Shown here piece by piece: positions 1 through 5,829 of a DNA stretch of 10,555 nt. The stretch spans positions 1-10,555 of the forward strand of contig JAFOHJ010000248.1 in NCBI GenBank assembly GCA_017421885.1, written 5' to 3'. A model generated the notes under the pieces. That model saw nothing but the letters and a program-made list of their open reading frames with translations. It had not been told where the DNA came from and searched no databases. Both the position numbers and the translations under genes were made by a program. The DNA comes from Clostridia bacterium (GTDB taxonomy: Bacteria > Bacillota_A > Clostridia > Oscillospirales > Butyricicoccaceae). Every line of letters starts with the position of its first letter. Position 1 is the first letter of the stretch.

Positions 1-1080
1 AATGATGAGAACACAGTATATAACCTTGCACTTCTTCAGCTGACCAATAAGGGCACATTTGATATTAGAACAAAGACAGATGTACCCGAAATTGAAAAGA
101 AGGTAAAGGATGTCAATGATTCTGTAGCAAACAGTACAACTGGTTGGCAGGATTCTGCTGACCATGACATCAATGATAATGTTTCCTATCAGATCACAGT
201 AACACTTCCTACAGATCTTTCCAGCTATGATAAATATAGAATTGCTGTTGTTGATACAATCAGTAAGGGATTGACTTGTAACGGAGACTTTACAATCATG
301 ATGGGTAATGAAAATGTAACCAATAAGTTTAAAATTACTCATGCTAATGCAGAAGATGATGCAGTTCAGTATGCAATTGTTTGTGATGACATCATTGATT
401 TTGTTGGAGACAATACTACTTTTGTCATTACATATACTGCTGAATTGAATGAAAATGCTGTAATTGGCAGTGCAGGCAACCCCAATACTGTTTATCTCGA
501 GTATACAAATAATCCCAACTGGGATGGTGTAGGTAACTCACCTAACGGTAAAACTCCTGTAGATAAGGTTATTGTCTTTACTTATAAGCTTGATGTAAAT
601 AAGGTTCATCAGACTAATACAGACGCAGACGGTAATCCTGTTTATGAACCCCTGGAAGGTGCAGGATTCAAACTCTATAAGAAAGATGATAAAGGTGTAT
701 ATAAAATTGTTGGTGATGAGCTGAAGGGTGAGGAAATGACCACCTTTACTTGGGTTGGTCTTGATGATGGCGAATATAAGCTCGTCGAGTCAACCACACC
801 TGCCGGTTATAACACAATTCAGGATATTGAGTTTACTATCACAGCTGAACATGATATTCTTTCTGATGATCCCACTCTTACCGATCTTGAGGGCGGTAAT
901 AAGTTTACAGGTGCAGTTCTCACTGGCGCTCTGACCGGTGAAGTCATCAACGAAACCGGTTCCATTCTCCCCGAGACCGGTGGTATCGGTACCACAATCT
1001 TCTATGCTCTCGGTGCAGTCATGGTCATCGGCGCAGGCGTTCTCCTGATCGCCAAGAAGCGTATGTCCAATGAAGTCTAA
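1..1080 (+). CDS. LPXTG-anchored fimbrial backbone pilin with isopeptide-type domains (5' partial)
   Basis: This is the C-terminal part of a sortase-assembled pilus subunit displayed outside the cell. The frame is open from base 1 and gives 359 visible residues; the signal peptide and N-terminal domain lie outside the window. Residues about 26-195 resemble the fimbrial isopeptide D2 domain: VPEIEKKVKD, then a W49 strand, ending in VFTYKLDVNK, whose lysines (about 196 and 201) are candidates for the pilin-motif and isopeptide lysines. Residues about 196-315 form a SpaA/Cna-B-like domain with GAGFKLYKK and the E-box YKLVESTTPAGY, where Glu263 is the expected isopeptide catalyst. The sorting signal is LPETGG (323-328), then a hydrophobic helix and the tail KKRMSNEV. 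The class C sortase 95 bases downstream is the likely polymerising enzyme. The first 900 bases are AT-rich with T-ending codons, and the last 180 are richer in C-ending codons. The family call is firm; backbone versus minor pilin is inferred from the D2 domain. Confidence 0.93.
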   Translation, partial: NDENTVYNLALLQLTNKGTFDIRTKTDVPEIEKKVKDVNDSVANSTTGWQDSADHDINDNVSYQITVTLPTDLSSYDKYRIAVVDTISKGLTCNGDFTIMMGNENVTNKFKITHANAEDDAVQYAIVCDDIIDFVGDNTTFVITYTAELNENAVIGSAGNPNTVYLEYTNNPNWDGVGNSPNGKTPVDKVIVFTYKLDVNKVHQTNTDADGNPVYEPLEGAGFKLYKKDDKGVYKIVGDELKGEEMTTFTWVGLDDGEYKLVESTTPAGYNTIQDIEFTITAEHDILSDDPTLTDLEGGNKFTGAVLTGALTGEVINETGSILPETGGIGTTIFYALGAVMVIGAGVLLIAKKRMSNEV

Positions 1081-1116
1081 GAGATAGTCTTAGAAACTTA
1101 ATTAAAAAATCATCCT

Positions 1117-1148
1117 ACGCCGGGGAGGCCCTTTCGCCTCCCCGGTGT
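1117..1148 (+). promoter_or_regulatory. Strong intercistronic hairpin between pilin and sortase
   Basis: A 10-bp perfect G+C-rich stem (CCGGGGAGGC pairing with GCCTCCCCGG) closes a 6-base loop. With one G-U pair it extends to 13 bp. No U-tract follows on the plus strand, where the next bases are CAGCATTAAGG carrying the sortase ribosome binding site, so it is not a standard forward intrinsic terminator. On the opposite strand the stem is followed within a few bases by T6. It may stabilise the 3' end of the pilin mRNA, or act as a partial terminator or processing site that keeps sortase below pilin. The structure is seen directly; the role is inferred. Confidence 0.7.
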
Positions 1149-1175
1149 CAGCATTAAGGAGAGTCCTTTAAAACT

Positions 1176-2003
1176 ATGCTCGCTTATTTCAAAAAAAACT
1201 GGTCAACTATCCTCCTGCTGATAGTCTTTTTTACAGGCCTCGCCTTAATGCTGTACCCCTCCTTTGCCGACTATTGGAATTCGCTGCACCAGTCGCGAAT
1301 GATCGCCGACTATGCCAAGGAGATCGCCGAAGTCAGTAGTGATGACTATGAAAAAATATGGAAGGATGCCCTTGCCTATAACGAGTCCCTGCCAAGCAGG
1401 CGCAACCGCTATATCTTCTCCGACGAGGACAGGGAAGAATATACCTCCCTCCTCAACCTGTCGGGAAGCGGCGTTATGGGCTATATCGAGATCCCCGATA
1501 TAAAGGTCTCGCTGCCCATCTACCATGGCGTCGACCCCGCCGTTCTGCAGATCGCCATCGGCCATATCGAGGGCTCGTCGCTGCCCGTCGGCGGCGAGAG
1601 CAGCCACTGTGTCCTGTCGGGCCACCGCGGCCTGCCCTCGGCCAAGCTCTTCACCAACCTCGACCAGGTGGAGGAGGGCGACATCTTCATGATGCGTATC
1701 CTCGACGAGACTCTTACCTATGAAGTCGATAATATAATCATCGTCGACCCCGACGAGGTAAAGGCCCTCGACATCGCACCGGGCGAGGATCTCTGCACTC
1801 TTGTCACCTGCACCCCCTACGGTGTCAACTCACACAGGCTGCTTGTACGCGGTCACAGGATCGACAACCTGCCGGGTTCTAAAAACATCCGAGTCACGGC
1901 CGATGCCATGCTGCTTGATCCGGTCATCGTCGCGCCCCTTGTGGCTATGCCGATGCTTATTATCTTCATTGCGTGGGTAATGATAAAGTTCCGAAAGAGA
2001 TAA
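1176..2003 (+). CDS. Class C (pilus-assembly) sortase
   Basis: This membrane-bound cysteine transpeptidase cleaves the LPXTG-type signal of pilin subunits and joins them to a lysine of the next subunit. The 275 residues have a transmembrane helix at 11-29, a coiled-prone linker, the sortase barrel at about 98-230, and a second transmembrane helix at about 248-270 with a basic tail, which is the usual class C layout. Catalytic residues by family alignment are His150 in LSGHRGLP, Cys212 in TLVTCTPYG and Arg221 in HRLLVRG. MGYIEIPDIKVSLPIYHG is typical of the class. The lid region (about 72-93) reads SRRNRYIFSDEDREEYTSLLN without the common DPF/DPW motif. An AAGGAGA ribosome binding site lies at 1156-1162, 13 bases before the ATG. 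The gene is clearly richer in G+C than the pilin body upstream. Its substrate is presumably the adjacent LPETG pilin. Confidence 0.95.
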   Translation: MLAYFKKNWSTILLLIVFFTGLALMLYPSFADYWNSLHQSRMIADYAKEIAEVSSDDYEKIWKDALAYNESLPSRRNRYIFSDEDREEYTSLLNLSGSGVMGYIEIPDIKVSLPIYHGVDPAVLQIAIGHIEGSSLPVGGESSHCVLSGHRGLPSAKLFTNLDQVEEGDIFMMRILDETLTYEVDNIIIVDPDEVKALDIAPGEDLCTLVTCTPYGVNSHRLLVRGHRIDNLPGSKNIRVTADAMLLDPVIVAPLVAMPMLIIFIAWVMIKFRKR

Positions 2004-2007
2004 AAAT

Positions 2008-2035
2008 AAAGCCTCTCCGGCCGGAGAGGCTTTTT
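2008..2035. terminator. Symmetric intrinsic terminator between convergent genes
   Basis: A perfect palindrome, GCCTCTCCGGCCGGAGAGGC (2011-2030), is flanked by AAA before and TTTTT after. On the plus strand it ends the sortase transcript. On the minus strand the T-rich stretch complementary to TAAAAATAAA lets it end the convergent gene whose stop codon is at 2048-2050. Confidence 0.9.
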
Positions 2036-2047
2036 CTATGCATAAAA

Positions 2048-3385
2048 TTACGAAGAACGGCGCTTGTCGAGGTATTCGGCAGCTGTCTTGCTGCCATTGT
2101 CGCGGGCAAGGCGCATCCAGAGGCCGGCCTCCTGCATAGCCGAAGGCGAACGGTCGAGGGCAAGGAGGCAAAGGGCGCACGACAGCTGGAGCTCGCCGCT
2201 GAAGCCGCGGAGGGCGGCCTTGCGGAGCAGGGGAAGGGCCTCTTCCATCCTGCCTTTGCGGTAGTAGTGCAGGCCGAGGTAGACGATGGCAAGGGTGATG
2301 CCCACATCGGCGGCAGCCTTTAAGTATTTCAGGCATTCCTCCTCGGGAACGCCACCGTATTTGGGATAAACCACATAGGTGCCCATGGTCATAAGGGTCA
2401 TGGGGTGGCGGTATTCCTCATAAATGGCCTTGAGGCGCTCGAAGCGGCAGGCCATAAGATCGGTGGGAGCCGAATCGTGTTCGCGCCAGTTGCTTCGCGA
2501 GATCTCGCGTGATGCCGATGGTACATTCTGGGCATGGCGCTGTTCCATAACGGCATCGGCTTCGCGGTTGAGGGCAACAGCCTTGCGGAAAATGCTGTAG
2601 GTAGCCGAAAGGTACTGGGCGCGATTGAAATCCTTGTATGTCTTTTTCTTGCGGGCGAAATAATCCTCTCTCCGGCGGCGCAGCAGAAGGCGCTCTTCCT
2701 TCTCGTTGAGGGTCATGCCGGGGCGGAAGTCGGGGCCGATAAGCTGGTCGATGGCAAAAATGCTGCTGCTTCGGGCGGCCCTCGAAAGATCCTCCGAGGG
2801 GTCGAGGTTGCAGAGATGATAAAGGGCATCGGGCGAACGCTTTTCGTCCACCATCCATTTGAGGAATGCCTTGGGGTCGTCAAGCAGGCGGGTCTCGCGC
2901 TCAAGCTGATGAACGGCAAGGCGAAGCAGGTGCCAGAAAAAGCACAGGCCGACGGGGTCAGAGCCCTCGTTCTCATTATCAAGGCAGATACGCTCGTATG
3001 ACCATTTAATGAACTTGGTAAAGTCTTCGGTGCCGTCGCGGAGGCTCTCGCTGATGAGCTGGCCGATAGCATAGAGTCTTCTCTCGTTGAGAATACGCGA
3101 GTGATACCACATAAGCATATATGCGGCACCCTTTTTGCGATCGGGCTCGATGCCGTCGCCGTCCAGCAGCAGGCGGCCAAGGGCCTCGCGAGCCTCCATG
3201 AACTGGCCTTCGGTGTCGAGCTCGACAAGCCTCTCGAGTATGGCATATGCGGCATGTGCATCGCGGTCGGCAGGGGCAAGATAATGGCAGGCCATCTTCC
3301 AGAGGATATTAGTATCCCCGGGCAGCTTAGCGGGCGACTCGAACTGAGGTATCTCACCGAAGGAGCCAAAAAGTATTCTTCCCAT
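2048..3385 (-). CDS. Uncharacterised Sel1/TPR-like repeat protein
   Basis: I do not recognise a named family. The 445-residue protein has no signal peptide or membrane helix, so it is probably cytoplasmic. Two regions look like Sel1/TPR helical repeats: about 60-97 (GRLLLDGDGIEPDRKKG, then YMLMWYHSR) and about 349-440 (YLKAAADVGITLAIVYLGLHYYRKGRMEEALPLL is the pattern of small and aromatic spacing; key residues are A357-A359, G371, Y374 and A383). The middle, 228-252, is highly charged (EEKEERLLLRRRRED type) and may form a coiled coil. Such repeats usually mediate protein contacts. Start choice: an in-frame ATG at 3409 has no ribosome binding site and sits about 8 bases from the predicted transcription start. 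The ATG at 3385 follows AAAGG with a 10-base gap and begins MGRILFGSFG, so it is preferred. It appears to be a single-gene unit with its own promoter and a shared terminator. Confidence 0.8.
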   Translation of the reverse strand: MGRILFGSFGEIPQFESPAKLPGDTNILWKMACHYLAPADRDAHAAYAILERLVELDTEGQFMEAREALGRLLLDGDGIEPDRKKGAAYMLMWYHSRILNERRLYAIGQLISESLRDGTEDFTKFIKWSYERICLDNENEGSDPVGLCFFWHLLRLAVHQLERETRLLDDPKAFLKWMVDEKRSPDALYHLCNLDPSEDLSRAARSSSIFAIDQLIGPDFRPGMTLNEKEERLLLRRRREDYFARKKKTYKDFNRAQYLSATYSIFRKAVALNREADAVMEQRHAQNVPSASREISRSNWREHDSAPTDLMACRFERLKAIYEEYRHPMTLMTMGTYVVYPKYGGVPEEECLKYLKAAADVGITLAIVYLGLHYYRKGRMEEALPLLRKAALRGFSGELQLSCALCLLALDRSPSAMQEAGLWMRLARDNGSKTAAEYLDKRRSS

Positions 3386-3423
3386 GTTACACCAACCTTT
3401 CATGCACATATTTCAACATTATA

Positions 3424-3453
3424 ATTATAAAGGCAAAAGACAGAATGTTCCAA
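3424..3453 (-). promoter_or_regulatory. Predicted sigma-A promoter for the Sel1-like gene
   Basis: Read on the minus strand, TTGGAA (3453-3448) and a perfect TATAAT (3429-3424) are separated by 18 bases. Transcription would start near 3417, leaving a leader of about 30 bases before the preferred ATG at 3385. This fits that start better than the ATG at 3409. Confidence 0.6.
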
Positions 3454-3503
3454 TAGAAATATAGAATAAAAGAAGGGGTCGGGATAGATATCCTGCAATT
3501 AAG

Positions 3504-3526
3504 GCGCTGCAATAAAGCGTCAGCGC
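3504..3526. repeat. Short inverted repeat upstream of the PNPOx-like promoter
   Basis: GCGCTG (3504-3509) and CAGCGC (3521-3526) are perfect inverted arms around an 11-base spacer, located 15 bases upstream of the -35 box at 3542. It could be an operator for a dimeric regulator, or chance. The repeat is seen directly; any role is speculation. Confidence 0.25.
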
Positions 3527-3541
3527 ATATTGACTTGGTGC

Positions 3542-3570
3542 TTTACATACTTGTGATTTAATCGTATAAT
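3542..3570 (+). promoter_or_regulatory. Near-consensus sigma-A promoter for the PNPOx-like gene
   Basis: TTTACA (3542-3547) and a perfect TATAAT (3565-3570) lie 17 bases apart. The start would be near 3577. A GGAGG ribosome binding site at 3590-3594 sits 8 bases before the ATG at 3603, so the leader is very short and strong expression is likely. Confidence 0.75.
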
Positions 3571-3602
3571 TTAGTCAACGATATAAAACGGAGGTATCTT
3601 TT

Positions 3603-3995
3603 ATGAAAAGAGTATGCGATTTTCTCAAGGCGGCCGGTACATATTATCTGGCCACAGTAGAAGGCGACCAGCCCCGTGTCCGTCCTTTCGGAACGGCACA
3701 CATCTTTGAGGATAAGCTCTATATCCAGACAGGCAAGAGCAAGCCGGTCTCTAAGCAGCTGGGCATCAACCCAAAGTGCGAGATCTGTGCATTCAAAGAC
3801 GGTGTATGGCTGCGTGTTGCCGCCGAACTGGTGGAGGATGACCGTGTAGAGGCCAAAAAGTCGATGCTGGATGAGTATACAAACCTCAGGAGAATGTATG
3901 ACGAGAACGACAGCAATACGCAGGTTCTTTATCTGAAGAATGCTGTTGCTACCTTCAGTTCTTTCACAGCAGCCCCCGAGACATACGAGTTCTGA
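3603..3995 (+). CDS. Pyridoxamine 5'-phosphate oxidase-like FMN-binding split-barrel protein
   Basis: This small 130-residue protein belongs to the PNPOx-like flavin split-barrel group, whose members bind FMN or F420 and reduce small molecules or act as stress-related flavoproteins. The pattern is an N-terminal helix (KRVCDFLKAAG), then a strand YYLATVEGDQPRVRPFG, TAHIFEDKLYIQTGKSKPVSK and CEICAFKDGVWLRV, which matches the short clostridial members. Arg25, Arg27 and the GKSKPVSKQL loop (44-53) are where the flavin phosphate is usually held. The C-terminus (AVATFSSFTAAPETYEF) is the barrel-closing strand seen in this group. It is cytoplasmic, with no signal sequence. It has its own promoter and terminator. 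The exact substrate cannot be read from sequence, and there is no evidence that it acts in vitamin B6 synthesis. Confidence 0.88.
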   Translation: MKRVCDFLKAAGTYYLATVEGDQPRVRPFGTAHIFEDKLYIQTGKSKPVSKQLGINPKCEICAFKDGVWLRVAAELVEDDRVEAKKSMLDEYTNLRRMYDENDSNTQVLYLKNAVATFSSFTAAPETYEF

Positions 3996-4009
3996 TCAGG
4001 TACAAAAAA

Positions 4010-4036
4010 GCTCCCCTTTATGGGGAGCCGATTTTT
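4010..4036. terminator. Intrinsic terminator, works in both directions
   Basis: The stem GCTCCCC (4010-4016) pairs with GGGGAGC (4022-4028) around loop TTTAT. CGATTTTTG follows on the plus strand, ending the PNPOx-like gene. On the minus strand the stem is followed directly by T6 (complement of 4004-4009), which is stronger. No intact minus-strand gene ends here, which is part of the case for a lost gene just beyond. Confidence 0.85.
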
Positions 4037-4049
4037 GTTTAAGAGGGAT

Positions 4050-4135
4050 TTAGAAAAGACCGTACTGAGCCTGAACGACCTCCCAGGAACAGCTCGACGG
4101 GAGCGAGGAAGGTGGCTGTGGCTGTGCCGGGTTTG
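4050..4135 (-). pseudogene. Possible broken 3' end of a minus-strand gene
   Basis: Read on the minus strand, two adjacent frames look like coding DNA on either side of one apparent frameshift near 4080-4085. The upstream part reads TATATFLAPVELFL with C- and G-ending codons. The downstream part reads EVVQAQYGLF and then TAA (4052-4050). No start codon or ribosome binding site is seen, and the plus-strand promoter at 4133-4161 abuts it. A hairpin with T6 in the right orientation lies 22 bases beyond the stop. I cannot name the product. It may be a remnant of a deleted gene, or the match to coding DNA may be accidental. Confidence 0.25.
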
Positions 4136-4161
4136 CAATTAGCGCGGCCCGGTGGTATTAT
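4133..4161 (+). promoter_or_regulatory. Predicted promoter of the six-gene operon
   Basis: TTGCAA (4133-4138) and TATTAT (4156-4161) are 17 bases apart. The start would be near 4168, giving a leader of about 28 bases with AGGAG at 4184-4188 before the ATG at 4196. No other convincing promoter was found within the operon, although internal ones cannot be excluded. Confidence 0.6.
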
Positions 4162-4195
4162 ATATCTATCATATTTCAGATATAGGAGCAATGAT

Positions 4196-4576
4196 ATGAA
4201 AAAGCTTTTGACAATAGTGCTTGCGGCGATGTTTTTGCTGACAGCCTGTGGAGGAAACAGCGAAGCATCTTATAAACAGATATCTCAGGAAGATGCAAAG
4301 AAAATGATGGATGAGGGTGAAGTTGTCATACTCGATGTTCGTGAACAGCACGAATATGACGGCGGACATATCCCCGGGGCGATCCTTCTGCCGGTGGGCA
4401 GCATCGACGAGGATTCGGCAGCCGAGGCTATCCCTGAGCCCGATTCGGTGGTGCTGGTATACTGCCGCAGCGGAAACAGAAGCAAAAAGGCATCTCAGGC
4501 TCTTGCTGATCTTGGGTATACCGAAGTCTATGAGTTCGGCGGCATTAACAGCTGGCCTTATGAGGTTGAAAAATGA
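4196..4576 (+). CDS. Rhodanese-domain lipoprotein
   Basis: This is a single-domain rhodanese held on the outer face of the membrane by a lipid anchor. The 126 residues start with MKKLLTIVLAAMFLLTAC, a lipoprotein signal with lipobox L15-T-A-C18. The rhodanese domain runs from about 26 to 124 with ILDVREQHEYDGGHIPGA (45-62) and the active-site loop CRSGNRS, in which Cys90 would carry the persulfide. Rhodaneses transfer sulfane sulfur to acceptors such as cyanide or thiols; the true acceptor here is unknown. The start at 4196 is chosen over an upstream ATG at 4112 because AGGAG lies 7 bases before it and the lipoprotein signal begins there. Its stop overlaps the start of the next gene (ATGA), so translation is probably coupled. 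Confidence 0.92.
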   Translation: MKKLLTIVLAAMFLLTACGGNSEASYKQISQEDAKKMMDEGEVVILDVREQHEYDGGHIPGAILLPVGSIDEDSAAEAIPEPDSVVLVYCRSGNRSKKASQALADLGYTEVYEFGGINSWPYEVEK

Positions 4577-5025
4577 TTGAGAAGATTGATTCCGGTGCAA
4601 TAGACATCAGAAGGATAGACAGGGAAAACTACAGCATGTTTGCCGACATGCTGTATTGGCGTGCAACAGGAAATGAGCGAGGCAGATCGTTGGAAACTGC
4701 ACCTGACGAGCTTTCGAACCCTAATCTGTATGTTTACGCCGCACAGCAGGATGGACGGTTTGTGGGTTGGATATCGCTTATATATCTTCCAAAGGTAAGT
4801 CGGGTGAAAAAAGGATATATCTATGTGGATGAGCTGTGGGTACAGCAGAATTATCGTAGGCAGGGAATTGCAAGACGACTTATGGATGAAGCTGACAGAC
4901 TTAAAGAAGAACTGGGTGCCACAGGTGTGCGCTTGTATGTAAATACACAGTCTGATGGGGCAAAGAAGCTTTACAGCTCATGTGGATTTGGCGAAAACGG
5001 CACGGCAATTTTTATGGAGAAGTAA
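4573..5025 (+). CDS. GNAT-family N-acetyltransferase
   Basis: This 150-residue cytoplasmic enzyme should transfer acetyl from acetyl-CoA to an amine on a small molecule or protein. The GNAT fold is visible: strand YVYAAQQDGRFVGWISLIYL (53-72), VDELWVQQNYRRQGIARRLM with the acetyl-CoA pyrophosphate loop R95-R-Q-G98-I-A100, and the C-terminal LYVNTQSDGAKKLYSSCGF with Tyr134 and G138-F139, as in aminoglycoside-type and other small GNATs. The substrate cannot be deduced. It overlaps the rhodanese gene by 4 bases, with a TGAGG stretch 7 bases upstream serving as ribosome binding site, and is followed 18 bases later by yaaA. Confidence 0.93.
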   Translation: MIEKIDSGAIDIRRIDRENYSMFADMLYWRATGNERGRSLETAPDELSNPNLYVYAAQQDGRFVGWISLIYLPKVSRVKKGYIYVDELWVQQNYRRQGIARRLMDEADRLKEELGATGVRLYVNTQSDGAKKLYSSCGFGENGTAIFMEK

Positions 5026-5043
5026 TTAATACAGGATGCGACT

Positions 5044-5811
5044 ATGAAGATAATCATATCACCGGCTAAAAAGATGAATATCGACTGCGACAGCCTTCCG
5101 GTTCTGACACAGCCGGTTTTTATGGATAGGGCTGTGCAGCTCAGGGCTCGGCTTAAGGCAATGAGTTATGAAGAACTTAAAAAGCTGTGGAAGTGTAATG
5201 ACAGCATTGCAGCTCAGAACGTCGAGCGTCTTGCCGAGCTGGAGCTCAATAGGAATCAGACTCCTGCCATTCTGGCTTATGAAGGCATCCAGTATCAGTA
5301 TATGGCTCCGGGAGTGTTCACCGATCAGGAGCTTGTATATATCCAACAGCATCTGAGGATACTGTCAGGCCTTTACGGTGTTCTTAGGCCCTTCGATGGT
5401 GTTATTCCCTACAGGCTCGAGATGCAGGCAAAGCTTTCGGCAGATGGGCACAAGGACCTCTATTCCTATTGGGGCAGCTGTATTTCCGAAGAGCTATGCC
5501 GTGATGAAGAGCTTATTATCGATCTTGCATCGAAGGAATACAGCATATCTGTTTCCAGGCATCTGCCTGAGGGGGTAAGGCTGATAACCTGCGTATTCGG
5601 CGAGGAAAAGGACGGAAAGATCATTGAAAAGGGTACTATGTGCAAAATGGCGCGAGGCGAGATGGTTCGTTTTATGGCTGAAAACAACGTCCTGGATGTC
5701 GAAAAACTTAAAGGGTTCAGCGCTCAGGGATACCGCTACAGCGAAGAATATTCCGACGAAAGTAAATATGTGTTTATCCTTGAAAAGAAGCCTAAAGGCG
5801 ATGAATGGTAA
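5044..5811 (+). CDS. yaaA: YaaA family peroxide stress response protein
   Basis: This is a YaaA (DUF328/UPF0246) protein of 255 residues, close to the 258 of the E. coli member. In E. coli, YaaA lowers free iron and protects DNA and proteins during hydrogen peroxide stress; the family fold contains a DNA-binding helix-hairpin-helix. Family landmarks are the N-terminal KIIISPAKKM (2-11), TPAILAYEGIQYQYM (73-87), LRILSGLYGVLRPFDG (104-119), IPYRLEM (121-127), LYSYWG (139-144) and the C-terminal GFSAQGYRYSEEYS. An AGGA ribosome binding site at 5033-5036 lies 7 bases before the ATG. The peroxide role is transferred from the family. The place next to a redox-type rhodanese gene and a radical SAM gene is compatible with it. 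Confidence 0.95.
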   Translation: MKIIISPAKKMNIDCDSLPVLTQPVFMDRAVQLRARLKAMSYEELKKLWKCNDSIAAQNVERLAELELNRNQTPAILAYEGIQYQYMAPGVFTDQELVYIQQHLRILSGLYGVLRPFDGVIPYRLEMQAKLSADGHKDLYSYWGSCISEELCRDEELIIDLASKEYSISVSRHLPEGVRLITCVFGEEKDGKIIEKGTMCKMARGEMVRFMAENNVLDVEKLKGFSAQGYRYSEEYSDESKYVFILEKKPKGDEW

Positions 5812-5829
5812 GTGAGGAGGCGGTAAGAT

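Noticed and set aside
2534..3001. A 155-codon plus-strand open frame opposite the Sel1-like gene
   Set aside because: The minus-strand frame has a promoter, ribosome binding site, terminator and repeat-like protein, while this one has none of these.
3530..3570. TTGACT at 3530-3535 as the -35 box of the PNPOx-like promoter
   Set aside because: It is 29 bases from the TATAAT, too far for sigma-A. TTTACA at 3542-3547 gives the right 17-base spacing.
3929..4138. A 69-codon minus-strand open frame crossing the terminator at 4010-4036
   Set aside because: It reads through a strong terminator and into the end of the PNPOx-like gene, and its codons look non-coding. The two other minus frames in 4050-4135 look more protein-like.
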